Assembly (NCBI GenBank): GCA_965212505.1
Contig: OZ243123.1
Location: forward strand, 2,294,001-2,358,000
Direction of reading: 5' to 3'
DNA from: JAHEKO01 sp965212505
Lineage (GTDB): Bacteria; Acidobacteriota; Thermoanaerobaculia; Multivoradales; JAHEKO01
DNA length: 64,000 nt
Numbering within the stretch: the stretch's first letter is position 1; each line of letters starts with the position of its first letter. Below the pieces are notes generated by a model, which worked only from the letters and a program-made list of their open reading frames with translations, was not told the origin of the DNA and ran no database searches. Made by a program: the position numbers and the translations under genes. Below are positions 9,338 through 18,125 of the stretch, piece after piece.

Positions 9338-12300
9338 GCGACCCGGCTCGCGACGCACTCGCCGGAGATCGCGCTGCCCGCGCGATCGCTCAGCGGGAGT
9401 TCGTCTCACCGATTGTGCTCGAAGCCGGTGCCGGCACCGGCAAGACGACAACGCTCGTCGCGCGCGTTCTCGCCTGGGCGCTCGCCGACGGCTGGCACCT
9501 CGCCAGCGAGGCCTCGCAGGAGGACAATGCGGAGATCGACGTCGACAAGACCGCCGCCACGGTCCTCGAGGGCATCGTCTCGATCACCTTCACCGAGGCC
9601 GCCGCGGCGGAGATGGAGGCCCGGATCGCCGCCGCGCTCTCACGCGTCGCTTCTGGACCGGCGTCCGACATCGTCGGCTTCCACCCTCCCGAGGTGGAGG
9701 GCGGCGAGCCGACGCTTGCACTCCGGGCTCAAGCGCTCCTCGCGGCGCTCGACCATCTCACGGTACGGACCATCCACGCCTACTGCCTACACCTCCTCAA
9801 GCGCTACCCGCTCGAAGCCCGGCTTCACCCCGACCTCGCAGTCGACGCCGACGGCCAGGTGCTCGAGGAGCTCGTCTCGGAGGTGGTCGAGAGCGGCCTG
9901 CGCGAGGCGTACACGTCAACGGCCGAAGGGCCCCTGGTCCACCTCGCTCGGGTCGGCATCGGACCGCGACGGATTGCCGAGGCGCTCAAGGCGCTCGCCG
10001 AGCGTGGCGTCAGCGCCGAGCACCTGAGAGCGGATCCTTTCGGCCCCGAGCGGGCGACACAACTCCTCACACGTCTCCGCCAGCCCCTCGAGGCGCTCGA
10101 CCGGCTCCTCGCCGGCCGCTTCGACGGACTGCCAGCGAAGCAGAACGCTCCCAAGATCGCCGAAGCGACCCGGCTCTCTCTCCGCGCGCTCGAGCGCGCC
10201 GACGAGGAGGTCGATGCCGGCATCGAGGCGGTGGTAGCCGTCTGCTCGACGATGCGCAGTCTCTGGACGTCGAAGCTCGTCGACGCTCACCTCGGCAAAT
10301 GGAAACGAGGCGCCTTCACGAAGGCCGAGTCGAAAGCGCTCGATGACGACTCCGATCGCCTATCGGAGGCCGGCGCAGAACTTCGAGGCGTGCTCCGCCA
10401 GTTCCGCCGCCTCGACCCACGGCTGGTGGATCAGGCCCGGCGCGCCCTGACCGGACTTCTCGGCCGCATTGAGGAAGAGATGCGCTCTCGCGGGATCATC
10501 ACCTTCAGTGGCCTGCTGAGCGCGGCACGCGACCTGTTGGCGAACGAAGCCCCGGTCAGACGACGTGAACGGAGACGTCTCCGCCAGCTCCTGGTCGACG
10601 AGTTCCAGGACACCGACAGACTCCAGTGCGATCTGGTCCGCCTCCTCGCTCTCTCCGGACGCTCCGATCGGCGGCCCGGCCTGTTCGTCGTCGGAGACCC
10701 GAAACAGTCGATCTACGGCTGGCGAAACGCCGACCTCGAGGCGTACGAAGCGTTCGTCCGTGCGGCGACGGCGGCCGGCGGTGAGCGCTTTTCGCTGGTG
10801 GTCAACTTCCGCTCGGTCGCTCCCGTCCTCTCCGAGGTAGACCGCGTCATCACGCCGGTCATGCGCCGGGAGGACGGCCTCCAGCCCGAGTACGAGCGCC
10901 TCCTGCCGAGTGACCAGCTTGCGGAAGCGTCCGGTTTCGAGCGCGCCGGGCGCGCCGCCGTCGAGTACTGGGCCTCGTGGTCGCCGGACGAAGACGGTGG
11001 AGAGAGCACCTCGTCGGACGTCGCCGCCCAGCTCGAGGCGGAAGGGGTGGCCCGCGACATCCTGGAGCTCTGTCGAGCTGGAGAAGCCGAATGGAGCGAT
11101 TTTGCCGTCCTCCTCCGAAGCGGCTACCAGCTCGATAACTTCCTCAACGCGTTCCGTGACGCCGGCGTGCCCTTCGCGGTCGCCCGCGACAAGAGCTACT
11201 TCCGCCGTCGAGAGATCATCGAAGCGTCAGCGCTGATCCGCACGATCGTCAATCCGGTCGACCACCTCGCCCTGCTCACCTTCCTGCGCTCCCCGATCGC
11301 GGGCGTTCCGGACGCTGCCATCCTGCCCCTCTGGCGAGAAGAGCTTCCCGATCTGCTGAGCTCCCAGGATCGCCCCTCCAAGGAGCTCCTCTCCAAGCTG
11401 AGACGGCTCGTCCGACAGGTCGCCTCCGAGCTTCCCGAGGACATCCCCGGCATCACGGCGATCAAAGGTTGGGAGCGCAGCCTGCTCCACGCGCTCGACG
11501 CGTTGCTCCGCCTGCGGGCGTCCTTCGCCACCGATCCGGCGGATCGATTCATCGAAAACATCCGATCGTGGCTCCTGCTCGAGGCCTCGGAATCAGCGCG
11601 CTACCTTGGCTCCTTCCGCGTCGCCAACCTCGAGCGCTTCCTCCGGCAGCTCGAGAGTGCGCTCGAACGGAGCGGCGGCGACATTCAGGTTGTGCTGCGC
11701 GCACTCCGACGTGGGGTCGCCGAGGCACAAGAGGCAGAGGAGGCCGTCCCCAAGGAGGCGGCTCTCGATGCCGTCCAGATCTTGACGATTCACGCTGCCA
11801 AGGGACTCGAGTTTCGTCACGTCTACCTCGCCCAGCTGCACGCCGGCTCGCGCGACAGCGACAACCAGCTGGTCGACCACGACGAACGGTGGGCGCCGGG
11901 CGACCCGCTGGAGTACCGGCTCTTCGGTTCTCCGACTCCCGACTTTGACCAAGTCCTCGAACGACGCGCCGAGGTCGAACGTGCGGAGCGTGTTCGCCTC
12001 CTCTACGTCGCGATGACCCGCGCGCGAGAGCGACTCGTCCTGCTCGGGCGCTGGGCGGACCGACCTCGCCCCAAGGAACTCGACCGCTGCGGCACCTTCC
12101 TCGACCTGCTCGCCTCGCGGGAGCTGCTGCCCGAATCGATCGCCGATCTGATCGACGAGAGTGATGGCCAGCCGACTCGGCTGGGTGGCGCGCTCTGGCG
12201 CTTCCCCGCCCTCGAGAGCCGCTCCACGACGCCTCGAGAAACGGAAGAGGCGCCCACTTGGCTGCCTCGACCTGAAGCGGTACGCGCCGCCGCTGAGCGG

Positions 12301-12978
12301 CTGAAGGTGCTCTCCCGGCAGGCCCTTGCCCACATGGAGCGCCCCTACCACCAGGCGGCGAGCCGGGAGGCGGCTGAGCGCCTCGAGGCGCAAGCGCTCG
12401 AATCGGCCACGCGATCGGCGAGCGCGAGCCGCTCCCGCGAGACGGCGATGCAGGTCGGTACCGCCGTTCACCGGCTGTTCGAGACCTGGGAATTCGACAA
12501 CGACGAAGCGACGGAGTTCCAGCGCCAGACGACACGTGCTCGCCACTACTTGCGCCAAGCCCTCGGGGACGCCTCGGTCGCAGAGGCCCTCGAACGATTG
12601 TCCGACATGCTGAAGCGCATCGAGCGGGGCTCGCTGTTCCGGCGTTTCCTCGAACTCGAAGGCCGGGTGGTCGCTCGAGAGCTGCCGGTCGTGCTGCCGC
12701 CGGCCTCCGGCGACGAGGGGCCGGTGGGCTTCCGGTCGGGCGCCGTCGACCTGCTCTACCGAACCGAAGACGGAGAGCTGGTCATCGTCGACTTCAAGAC
12801 CGATGCTCTCGAGCTCGAGATCGAGATCGAAGCGCGTGCGGCCGACTACACGCCTCAGGAAGACGCCTACGCCGAGGCGGTGCGCTCCGCCCTGGCTCTC
12901 GACCAGGCGCCGTCGACGGAGCTCTGGTTCCTCTGGCCCGACCGGCTGCATCGAAGGCGAGCCGCTCCCTCCGGCTAG
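9334..12978 (+). CDS. AddA-like UvrD-family helicase-nuclease
   Basis: A 1214-aa SF1A helicase fused to a nuclease. Walker A GAGTGKT is at 32-38, followed by SITFTEAAAAEM, DEAx-type motif LLVDEFQDTD, GDPKQSIYGWRNAD, VNFRS, TIHAAKGLEF and LLYVAMTRARERL, all in order. The C-terminal nuclease has AVDLLYR and Asp1153/Lys1155 in VIVDFKTD. The GTG at 9334 is preferred over the GTG at 9319 because GGAGGGG at 9321-9327 sits 6 nt before it, and it overlaps the upstream TGA as GTGA, a coupled junction. With the AddB-like partner it should form a two-nuclease end-resection enzyme feeding RecA. Confidence 0.9.
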   Translation: MSDPARDALAGDRAARAIAQREFVSPIVLEAGAGTGKTTTLVARVLAWALADGWHLASEASQEDNAEIDVDKTAATVLEGIVSITFTEAAAAEMEARIAAALSRVASGPASDIVGFHPPEVEGGEPTLALRAQALLAALDHLTVRTIHAYCLHLLKRYPLEARLHPDLAVDADGQVLEELVSEVVESGLREAYTSTAEGPLVHLARVGIGPRRIAEALKALAERGVSAEHLRADPFGPERATQLLTRLRQPLEALDRLLAGRFDGLPAKQNAPKIAEATRLSLRALERADEEVDAGIEAVVAVCSTMRSLWTSKLVDAHLGKWKRGAFTKAESKALDDDSDRLSEAGAELRGVLRQFRRLDPRLVDQARRALTGLLGRIEEEMRSRGIITFSGLLSAARDLLANEAPVRRRERRRLRQLLVDEFQDTDRLQCDLVRLLALSGRSDRRPGLFVVGDPKQSIYGWRNADLEAYEAFVRAATAAGGERFSLVVNFRSVAPVLSEVDRVITPVMRREDGLQPEYERLLPSDQLAEASGFERAGRAAVEYWASWSPDEDGGESTSSDVAAQLEAEGVARDILELCRAGEAEWSDFAVLLRSGYQLDNFLNAFRDAGVPFAVARDKSYFRRREIIEASALIRTIVNPVDHLALLTFLRSPIAGVPDAAILPLWREELPDLLSSQDRPSKELLSKLRRLVRQVASELPEDIPGITAIKGWERSLLHALDALLRLRASFATDPADRFIENIRSWLLLEASESARYLGSFRVANLERFLRQLESALERSGGDIQVVLRALRRGVAEAQEAEEAVPKEAALDAVQILTIHAAKGLEFRHVYLAQLHAGSRDSDNQLVDHDERWAPGDPLEYRLFGSPTPDFDQVLERRAEVERAERVRLLYVAMTRARERLVLLGRWADRPRPKELDRCGTFLDLLASRELLPESIADLIDESDGQPTRLGGALWRFPALESRSTTPRETEEAPTWLPRPEAVRAAAERLKVLSRQALAHMERPYHQAASREAAERLEAQALESATRSASASRSRETAMQVGTAVHRLFETWEFDNDEATEFQRQTTRARHYLRQALGDASVAEALERLSDMLKRIERGSLFRRFLELEGRVVARELPVVLPPASGDEGPVGFRSGAVDLLYRTEDGELVIVDFKTDALELEIEIEARAADYTPQEDAYAEAVRSALALDQAPSTELWFLWPDRLHRRRAAPSG

Positions 12979-12981
12979 CAT
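12976..12981 (+). promoter_or_regulatory. Putative -10 hexamer TAGCAT overlapping the addA-like stop codon
   Basis: TAGCAT begins at the TAG stop of the helicase gene and ends 7 nt before the ATG at 12989, the same geometry as other putative leaderless promoters here. It is one reason to prefer that start. Confidence 0.35.
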
Positions 12982-12988
12982 GGCACGC

Positions 12989-14086
12989 ATGTCACGCCTC
13001 GCCGACCTACCGACCCCCGCGCTCGTCCTCGACCTCGACCGAGCCGAAGCAAACATCGCCGACATGGCGCGGCGGGCGACGAACTGGAGCGTCGACCTGC
13101 GTCCGCACGTCAAGACGCACAAGTGCCTGGAGCTCGCTCGGCTCCAGCGCTCGGCCGGCGCCCGGGGAATCACCGTCTCCACACTCGACGAGGCCCGCGC
13201 CTTCGCCGAGGGCGGCTGGGACGACATCACCTGGGCCTTCCCGGTGATCCTGTCGCGCATACCCGAGTGTGCGGCGCTCGCGGAGAGGGTTCGGCTCCAC
13301 CTGCTCGTCGACTCGACCGAAGCGGTCGACGCGCTCGAACGCCACGGCGGTGCCTTCTCGGTTCTACTCAAGGTCGACTGCGGCTATCACCGCGCCGGCG
13401 TCGACCCCGAGCACCCGTCGTCGATGGCGTTGGCGCAGCGCATCGCGGAGTCCCAGAGACTCCGGTTCGAGGGAGTTCTCACCCATTCGGGGCACGCCTA
13501 CAAGTGCTCCTCCCTCGAGGAGATCCGCGGGGTGGCTCACGAGGAGTGTCGAGTCGTTGCCAACTTCGCCGAGCGCCTGCGGGCGACCGGCGTTCCGGTC
13601 GCCACCGTGTCGGTCGGTTCGACTCCGGCCTGTCGCACCGCGGACAGCGTCTCCGGCGCCACGGAGATCCGCCCCGGGAACTACGTGTTCTTCGACGGCA
13701 TGCAAGTGGACTTCGGCGTCTGCTCCGCCAGGGAGGTGGCGGTCAGTGTTCTCGCGACGGTGGTCTCCAGTCGGAGGGATCTCCGTCAGTGCGTGGTCGA
13801 TGCGGGTGCACTGGCGCTCTCGCGCGATGCCGGCAGCTCCGTTTCTAGGCCGCCGAGTCTCGGCCTGGTCTACGAGGACTACGACGCCGGCACCGTCCAC
13901 TCGGAGCACCGGCTGACCGCGCTCTCTCAAGAGCACGGCATTCTCAGCGGCGCCCTGCCAGTGGGGCGGCGCGTGCGGCTTCTCCCGAACCACTCCTGCC
14001 TGACGGCCGCCTGCTTCGACGAATACATCGTCGCGCGAGGCGACCGGGTGATCGACCGCTGGCCGATTCATCGGCTCCGCACCTAG
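12989..14086 (+). CDS. PLP-dependent D-threonine aldolase / D-serine dehydratase-like (DSD1) enzyme
   Basis: A 365-aa fold-type III PLP enzyme with an alanine racemase-like barrel followed by a beta domain. The Schiff-base lysine is Lys42 in PHVKTHK. A zinc pair typical of D-serine dehydratase/D-threonine aldolase is visible in PNHSC (His335, Cys337). The family breaks down D-3-hydroxy amino acids, giving glycine plus an aldehyde, or pyruvate plus ammonia; the substrate cannot be settled here. ATG 12989 is chosen because of the -10-like TAGCAT before it and because MSRLADLPTPALVLDLD is the usual family N-terminus. ATG 12980 would add three residues. It converges with the VWA genes. Confidence 0.82.
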   Translation: MSRLADLPTPALVLDLDRAEANIADMARRATNWSVDLRPHVKTHKCLELARLQRSAGARGITVSTLDEARAFAEGGWDDITWAFPVILSRIPECAALAERVRLHLLVDSTEAVDALERHGGAFSVLLKVDCGYHRAGVDPEHPSSMALAQRIAESQRLRFEGVLTHSGHAYKCSSLEEIRGVAHEECRVVANFAERLRATGVPVATVSVGSTPACRTADSVSGATEIRPGNYVFFDGMQVDFGVCSAREVAVSVLATVVSSRRDLRQCVVDAGALALSRDAGSSVSRPPSLGLVYEDYDAGTVHSEHRLTALSQEHGILSGALPVGRRVRLLPNHSCLTAACFDEYIVARGDRVIDRWPIHRLRT

Positions 14087-14089
14087 CCG

Positions 14090-15574
14090 TCAGTGAATCT
14101 GATCGGCGGCAAACGTGACGTGCGTCTCGAGGCCCTTGTGCCCGGGCACCTCTACACGAACCTGCGGAGGCTCGCCGGGTGACGGCGGCGCCTCGGTGTA
14201 GTAGGTCAACACGTACTGATTTCTGAGCTCGCTGTGGATCTGCGCGAAGGCGCGGTGCATATGCTCAACCGACGGTATGCGGAACAGTCGCCCACCGGTC
14301 GGGTCGGTGAGCAGTCGTAGCTGATGGACGTTGCCGCCCCCCGCCAGTCCCAGTCCGCTACTTCCGCGGCGCCCGCCGCCCAACGCTCCCCGGCCGGAGA
14401 CGCTCCCTTCCACCGCCAAAATGTAGACCGGGACTCCGAGCTTCCGTCCGACCTCGATCACGCGCTTGGGGTCGGAAGTGCTGTTGGCGTCATAGCCATC
14501 GGTGAGAACCACGAGGCCACGTCGGCCCTGCTGGCGTTCGAACTGGACCAGCGAATAGAGGATCGAGTCGTAGAGCGAAGTGCCGCCTTCGGGATCGAGC
14601 TCCTCCAGGCCCGCGAGCAGGTCGGGAACGCTCGAGGTCCGAGAGCGCACGAGACGCAGCTGCGTGTCGAAGTCGACCAGAAAGCCCTGGTCGATGTCGG
14701 TCACGGTTTGACGCAGAAAACTGGAGGCAGCGTTCTGCGTCGCCGGCCAGAGCGGCTTCATGCTGCCCGAGGAGTCCAGAGCCAAGCCGAGCAGGAGCGC
14801 GACGTCACGGGCGAGAAAGAGGCCCGCCGGCTCCCGCAGCTCACCTCCGTCGCGCACGCGGAAGTGTTCACGGCGGAGGTCGACCACCGGAGCGCCTCGC
14901 TTGTCGGTGACCCGCACCTGGAGCTGAACCAGTCGGACCTCGACCTCGTCGCGGAAACCCGCCGCCTCGACCAGCTCGACATCCTCGATCGAACGGCCGT
15001 CCACAAGCCGGGCCTCTACGCGGACAAAGTCGTCAGGGCGTGGATCGGGTCGCTCGACGCCCATCGCGAGTACTCCGTCCTCGAGAGCTTCGGGCGTATG
15101 ACTGCCCTTCAGCTCGTCGTTCAGGTAGACGGCGATCGACTCGAGTTCGACAGGCTCCGGCAGGGAGACACGAGCGCGCACCGCAAGAGACGAATCGCCG
15201 AGCCCGTCGAGGCCCTCGATCGTCACCCGAAGAGGTGTGCGCTCCCGGTTGACGAGCATCTCGTCACTCCCCACGGTGCGCCCGTCCCGTGCCCTCAACT
15301 CGACCCGAACCGTCTGCTCCCGCGGCGGCGAGTCGAGTCGCAGCTTCGCCTCCCAGGGCGGCAGCTTTCGACTCTCGGCCTCGACACCGTCGACGAGAAA
15401 GACCACCTGCCACGGCTCCGGGTCGATCACCAGTACCTCGAACAACACTCGCCCGCTCAAGGGCCCGGACGGAGCGGGGAGGAGTCGCACGAGCGCGCCC
15501 CGCTCTTCGGCGACGGCAAACACCGCCAGACTCATCAACAGACCGACGGCGGGTGCTCTCCACAGTCTCGTCAC
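14090..15574 (-). CDS. VWFA-domain protein of the acidobacterial type (exported)
   Basis: A 494-aa protein with a hydrophobic signal-like N-terminus (about residues 8-22). After N-terminal beta-rich domains comes a segment with VTDKRGAPVVDLRREHF and then a von Willebrand A domain with a MIDAS-type LDSSGSM, a threonine around GGTSLYDSI, and LVVLTDGYD. The order 'verbal' domain then VWA is that of the VWFA-related family expanded in Acidobacteria. The first base overlaps the upstream VWA gene by 4 nt, so the two are coupled. The likely role is metal-dependent protein-protein contact outside the cytoplasm; the partner is unknown. Confidence 0.8.
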   Translation of the reverse strand: MTRLWRAPAVGLLMSLAVFAVAEERGALVRLLPAPSGPLSGRVLFEVLVIDPEPWQVVFLVDGVEAESRKLPPWEAKLRLDSPPREQTVRVELRARDGRTVGSDEMLVNRERTPLRVTIEGLDGLGDSSLAVRARVSLPEPVELESIAVYLNDELKGSHTPEALEDGVLAMGVERPDPRPDDFVRVEARLVDGRSIEDVELVEAAGFRDEVEVRLVQLQVRVTDKRGAPVVDLRREHFRVRDGGELREPAGLFLARDVALLLGLALDSSGSMKPLWPATQNAASSFLRQTVTDIDQGFLVDFDTQLRLVRSRTSSVPDLLAGLEELDPEGGTSLYDSILYSLVQFERQQGRRGLVVLTDGYDANSTSDPKRVIEVGRKLGVPVYILAVEGSVSGRGALGGGRRGSSGLGLAGGGNVHQLRLLTDPTGGRLFRIPSVEHMHRAFAQIHSELRNQYVLTYYTEAPPSPGEPPQVRVEVPGHKGLETHVTFAADQIH

Positions 15575-18018
15575 GGCGAGTGTCTCCTCACTTCGCGGGC
15601 TCCGTAGCCCTGTCTCAAGATCTCGACCTCTACCTGCGGCGTCAACGGGTCCTCGACATCGGGCTCGTAGACCACGAGGTACTGAGCGCGCAGCTCCTGC
15701 TCGATCTGGCGGTATGCACGCGGCAGGTCGCGCGCCGAGCCGACCCTGAACGACCTTCCACCGGAAGCCTCCGCCAGGCGTTCCAGTCCGTCGGCGCCCG
15801 ACGAGCCGACCCGACCGAGCGAAACTGGGTAGACCGCCACTCCGGCCCGTACCGCGAGGCCGAGGACCTGCTCCAACGGAAAGTCGCTTCCGACGTCGCT
15901 GCCGTCCGATAGGACGATCAACGCCCTTCGATTCGAGCGGCCGGCAAACTGAAAGAGCGCGTGCACCATCGCATCGTGGAGTCGCGTCGCGCCCCAGGCC
16001 CTCAGACCCACCGCTCCGAACCGGAGCGCTTCAAAGTCGGACGTGAACGGCACCAGAGCGTGCAGATCGTGGTTGAACGCCAAGAGGCTGGCCCGATCGC
16101 CCTCGGTCAAGACGCGCTCGAAGAAGTCGCGAGCACTCGCCGCGGCGGTCTGCAGGCTCCTTCCCATCGAACTGGAGATGTCCATCAGCACGGCGACGCT
16201 CAGCGGGAGGTTCTGCAGCGACTCGACGCGAACGACCGGGCGCGAGCCGCCATCCGACCAGACCCGGACATCTTCCTGCGCGATGCCGAGCGCCGGTCGA
16301 CCGCCGCCATCAAAGACGGTGAGATAGAGCTCGGCCAGCTGCACGTCGACACGTTCCGGCACCCGGGGGCCAAGGAACAGGACGTCCTCCTGGGCGTCTC
16401 CACCGGAGAGAGTGACCCGCGCCGTCAGGTAGTCCGCCGTCGAAGGCTCTGGCAGCGGGCAGACGTAGGGCGGACCGGTGCTCTCGTGTAGCGTCCGACG
16501 GGCCGCTCGGCACTCGAGGCGAGTCACTCGCTCTCCGATCGGCAGCGAGATGTCCACCGCAACTCCCTGCGCCGCTGCGAGGATCTCGCCGAACCGCACT
16601 TGGAAGGGGCGGTCGGGCGGCGAGACGACCCGTCGATCCTCGGCCAGTGACCGCCCGTCTGGGTCCAGCGCAACCGCCAAGAGGGTCGCGTCTTCTTCGA
16701 GGTCCGGTACCCGCACGGTATAGGGAGGCTCGGCGTCGACCGCGAGACGCTCGCCGGCAAAGCGGAACTCCACCTCGGCGATGGGTCCACCGTGGGTGAT
16801 GGCGCGCGCTTCGCGGCGTCCTGCGGCATCGGACAGAGGCGGCAGCAACTCGACGCTCGGCAGCGTATTGAGCTGAACCAGTTCGTTACGGGTCAGCCAC
16901 GCATAGCCCTCGGCGTAGCCGGCCGGCTCGGGAGCCTCCTCGGTCATCAGGGGAACCTCGATCTGCCGATCTACGGCGACCAACCCCAGGCCGTAACGAT
17001 CGGCTACGCGGAGGTGAAGTCGGTATCCGCCCGGAGGGAGTCGACGGAAGAACTCGAGCTCGACACGGTCGCTCGGGGCGGTGCCCGCGATGTGGTGCAC
17101 GATCTCGAAGGAATCGACCAGTCGACTGCCCTGAAAGAGGTCTCCCACCACCGTGATCCGATCGAACACCTCGCCGGCACGGATCTGTGCCAGTCGGGCG
17201 ATCGGCAGGTCGAGGGCGCCGCGCAGGATGGTGTAGCGGGTGAAGGAGCCCGGAAAGCTCAACTCGAGGCGGCCGTCGAATGGGCGTTCCGAATCGGCGA
17301 GCAGCTCCAGCCAAGCGGTGTCCGGTCGCGGCCAGGGGACCCGTTCGGTGAGTTCCTGGGCAGAGCTAGCGCCTGCCAAGGCCTCTCCGAGTCGGGCGAG
17401 CGCTCCGGCTTCGATGCACTGAGCATCGTTGAGAGCCTCGATCAGGCCCTCCGCTGTGCTGTACGACGCCAGGCCACGCGTCAGCCCCTCGATGTCTCCC
17501 GGCGTCCACGGCTCGAAAGAGCCGCGGGCCAACGTCGTGCCCTCGACGAAGAGCAGCCATTGCGTCGCGGCCCCCGAAAGCCCCTGGTAAATGAGCTGCG
17601 GCGGCTCCCACGTCCAGACCTCCAACCGACGCAGCGCACCACATCGCGGGAAGGTCTCGATTGATCCCGGCTTGCCCACCAGCAGAACCGCTCGCTCCCG
17701 AGCGGGCGAGGCGGAACGGAGTCTTCGGGCGTCCTCACGATTCCGACGCCAACGCTCTAGCGCCTCCACTCCACGGCTCTCCCAGAACCCGGCGGCGAAG
17801 CGTTCGCGTGCAGCGTCGTCTTCGAGGATCTCGAAGTAGAGGCGCTCCTCCTCGCCCAGGAGCGAGCCGACATCCTGGAGCCAGTCGTCCCAGAAGCCAT
17901 CCAGTCGGCTCCCAGGCGGCATCGGTTGCCCGCTCGCGAGCTCCGGACCCAGAGCCAAGGCGAACAGGATTGCTGCGGCGGCCTCCCAGCGAGGGCTTCG
18001 GCGAGTCACTCGGATCAC
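15571..18018 (-). CDS. GWxTD-like / VWFA-domain exported protein
   Basis: An 815-aa protein with a signal peptide (about residues 10-30). Residues about 40-110 (WLQDVGSLLGEEERLYFEIL, then FAAGFWESRGVEALERWRRN) match the GWxTD domain common in Acidobacteria and Bacteroidota lineages. A long beta-rich middle follows. The C-terminal third repeats the plan of the neighbouring gene: LYLTVFDGGGRPALGIAQED, then VWA with MDISSSMG and ALIVLSDGSD. The start is GTG 18018, with a weak SD. The pair probably arose by duplication of the VWA module. A surface or periplasmic binding role is likely; no enzymatic residues are evident. Confidence 0.77.
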   Translation of the reverse strand: MIRVTRRSPRWEAAAAILFALALGPELASGQPMPPGSRLDGFWDDWLQDVGSLLGEEERLYFEILEDDAARERFAAGFWESRGVEALERWRRNREDARRLRSASPARERAVLLVGKPGSIETFPRCGALRRLEVWTWEPPQLIYQGLSGAATQWLLFVEGTTLARGSFEPWTPGDIEGLTRGLASYSTAEGLIEALNDAQCIEAGALARLGEALAGASSAQELTERVPWPRPDTAWLELLADSERPFDGRLELSFPGSFTRYTILRGALDLPIARLAQIRAGEVFDRITVVGDLFQGSRLVDSFEIVHHIAGTAPSDRVELEFFRRLPPGGYRLHLRVADRYGLGLVAVDRQIEVPLMTEEAPEPAGYAEGYAWLTRNELVQLNTLPSVELLPPLSDAAGRREARAITHGGPIAEVEFRFAGERLAVDAEPPYTVRVPDLEEDATLLAVALDPDGRSLAEDRRVVSPPDRPFQVRFGEILAAAQGVAVDISLPIGERVTRLECRAARRTLHESTGPPYVCPLPEPSTADYLTARVTLSGGDAQEDVLFLGPRVPERVDVQLAELYLTVFDGGGRPALGIAQEDVRVWSDGGSRPVVRVESLQNLPLSVAVLMDISSSMGRSLQTAAASARDFFERVLTEGDRASLLAFNHDLHALVPFTSDFEALRFGAVGLRAWGATRLHDAMVHALFQFAGRSNRRALIVLSDGSDVGSDFPLEQVLGLAVRAGVAVYPVSLGRVGSSGADGLERLAEASGGRSFRVGSARDLPRAYRQIEQELRAQYLVVYEPDVEDPLTPQVEVEILRQGYGAREVRRHSP

Positions 18019-18125
18019 CTGCTAAGCAGTTCCGGTGCCACGGCTGAGGGTCCCTTCCCAAGGGCGTCGGCGGTCGCCCCGCGTCGTGCGGACCAGATCT
18101 CGTCCCCCACAGGGGACGTTCGAGA

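Noticed and set aside
11593..13371. 592-aa open frame antisense to the AddA-like gene
   Set aside because: It crosses the helicase motifs and the next gene's start; no recognisable domain.
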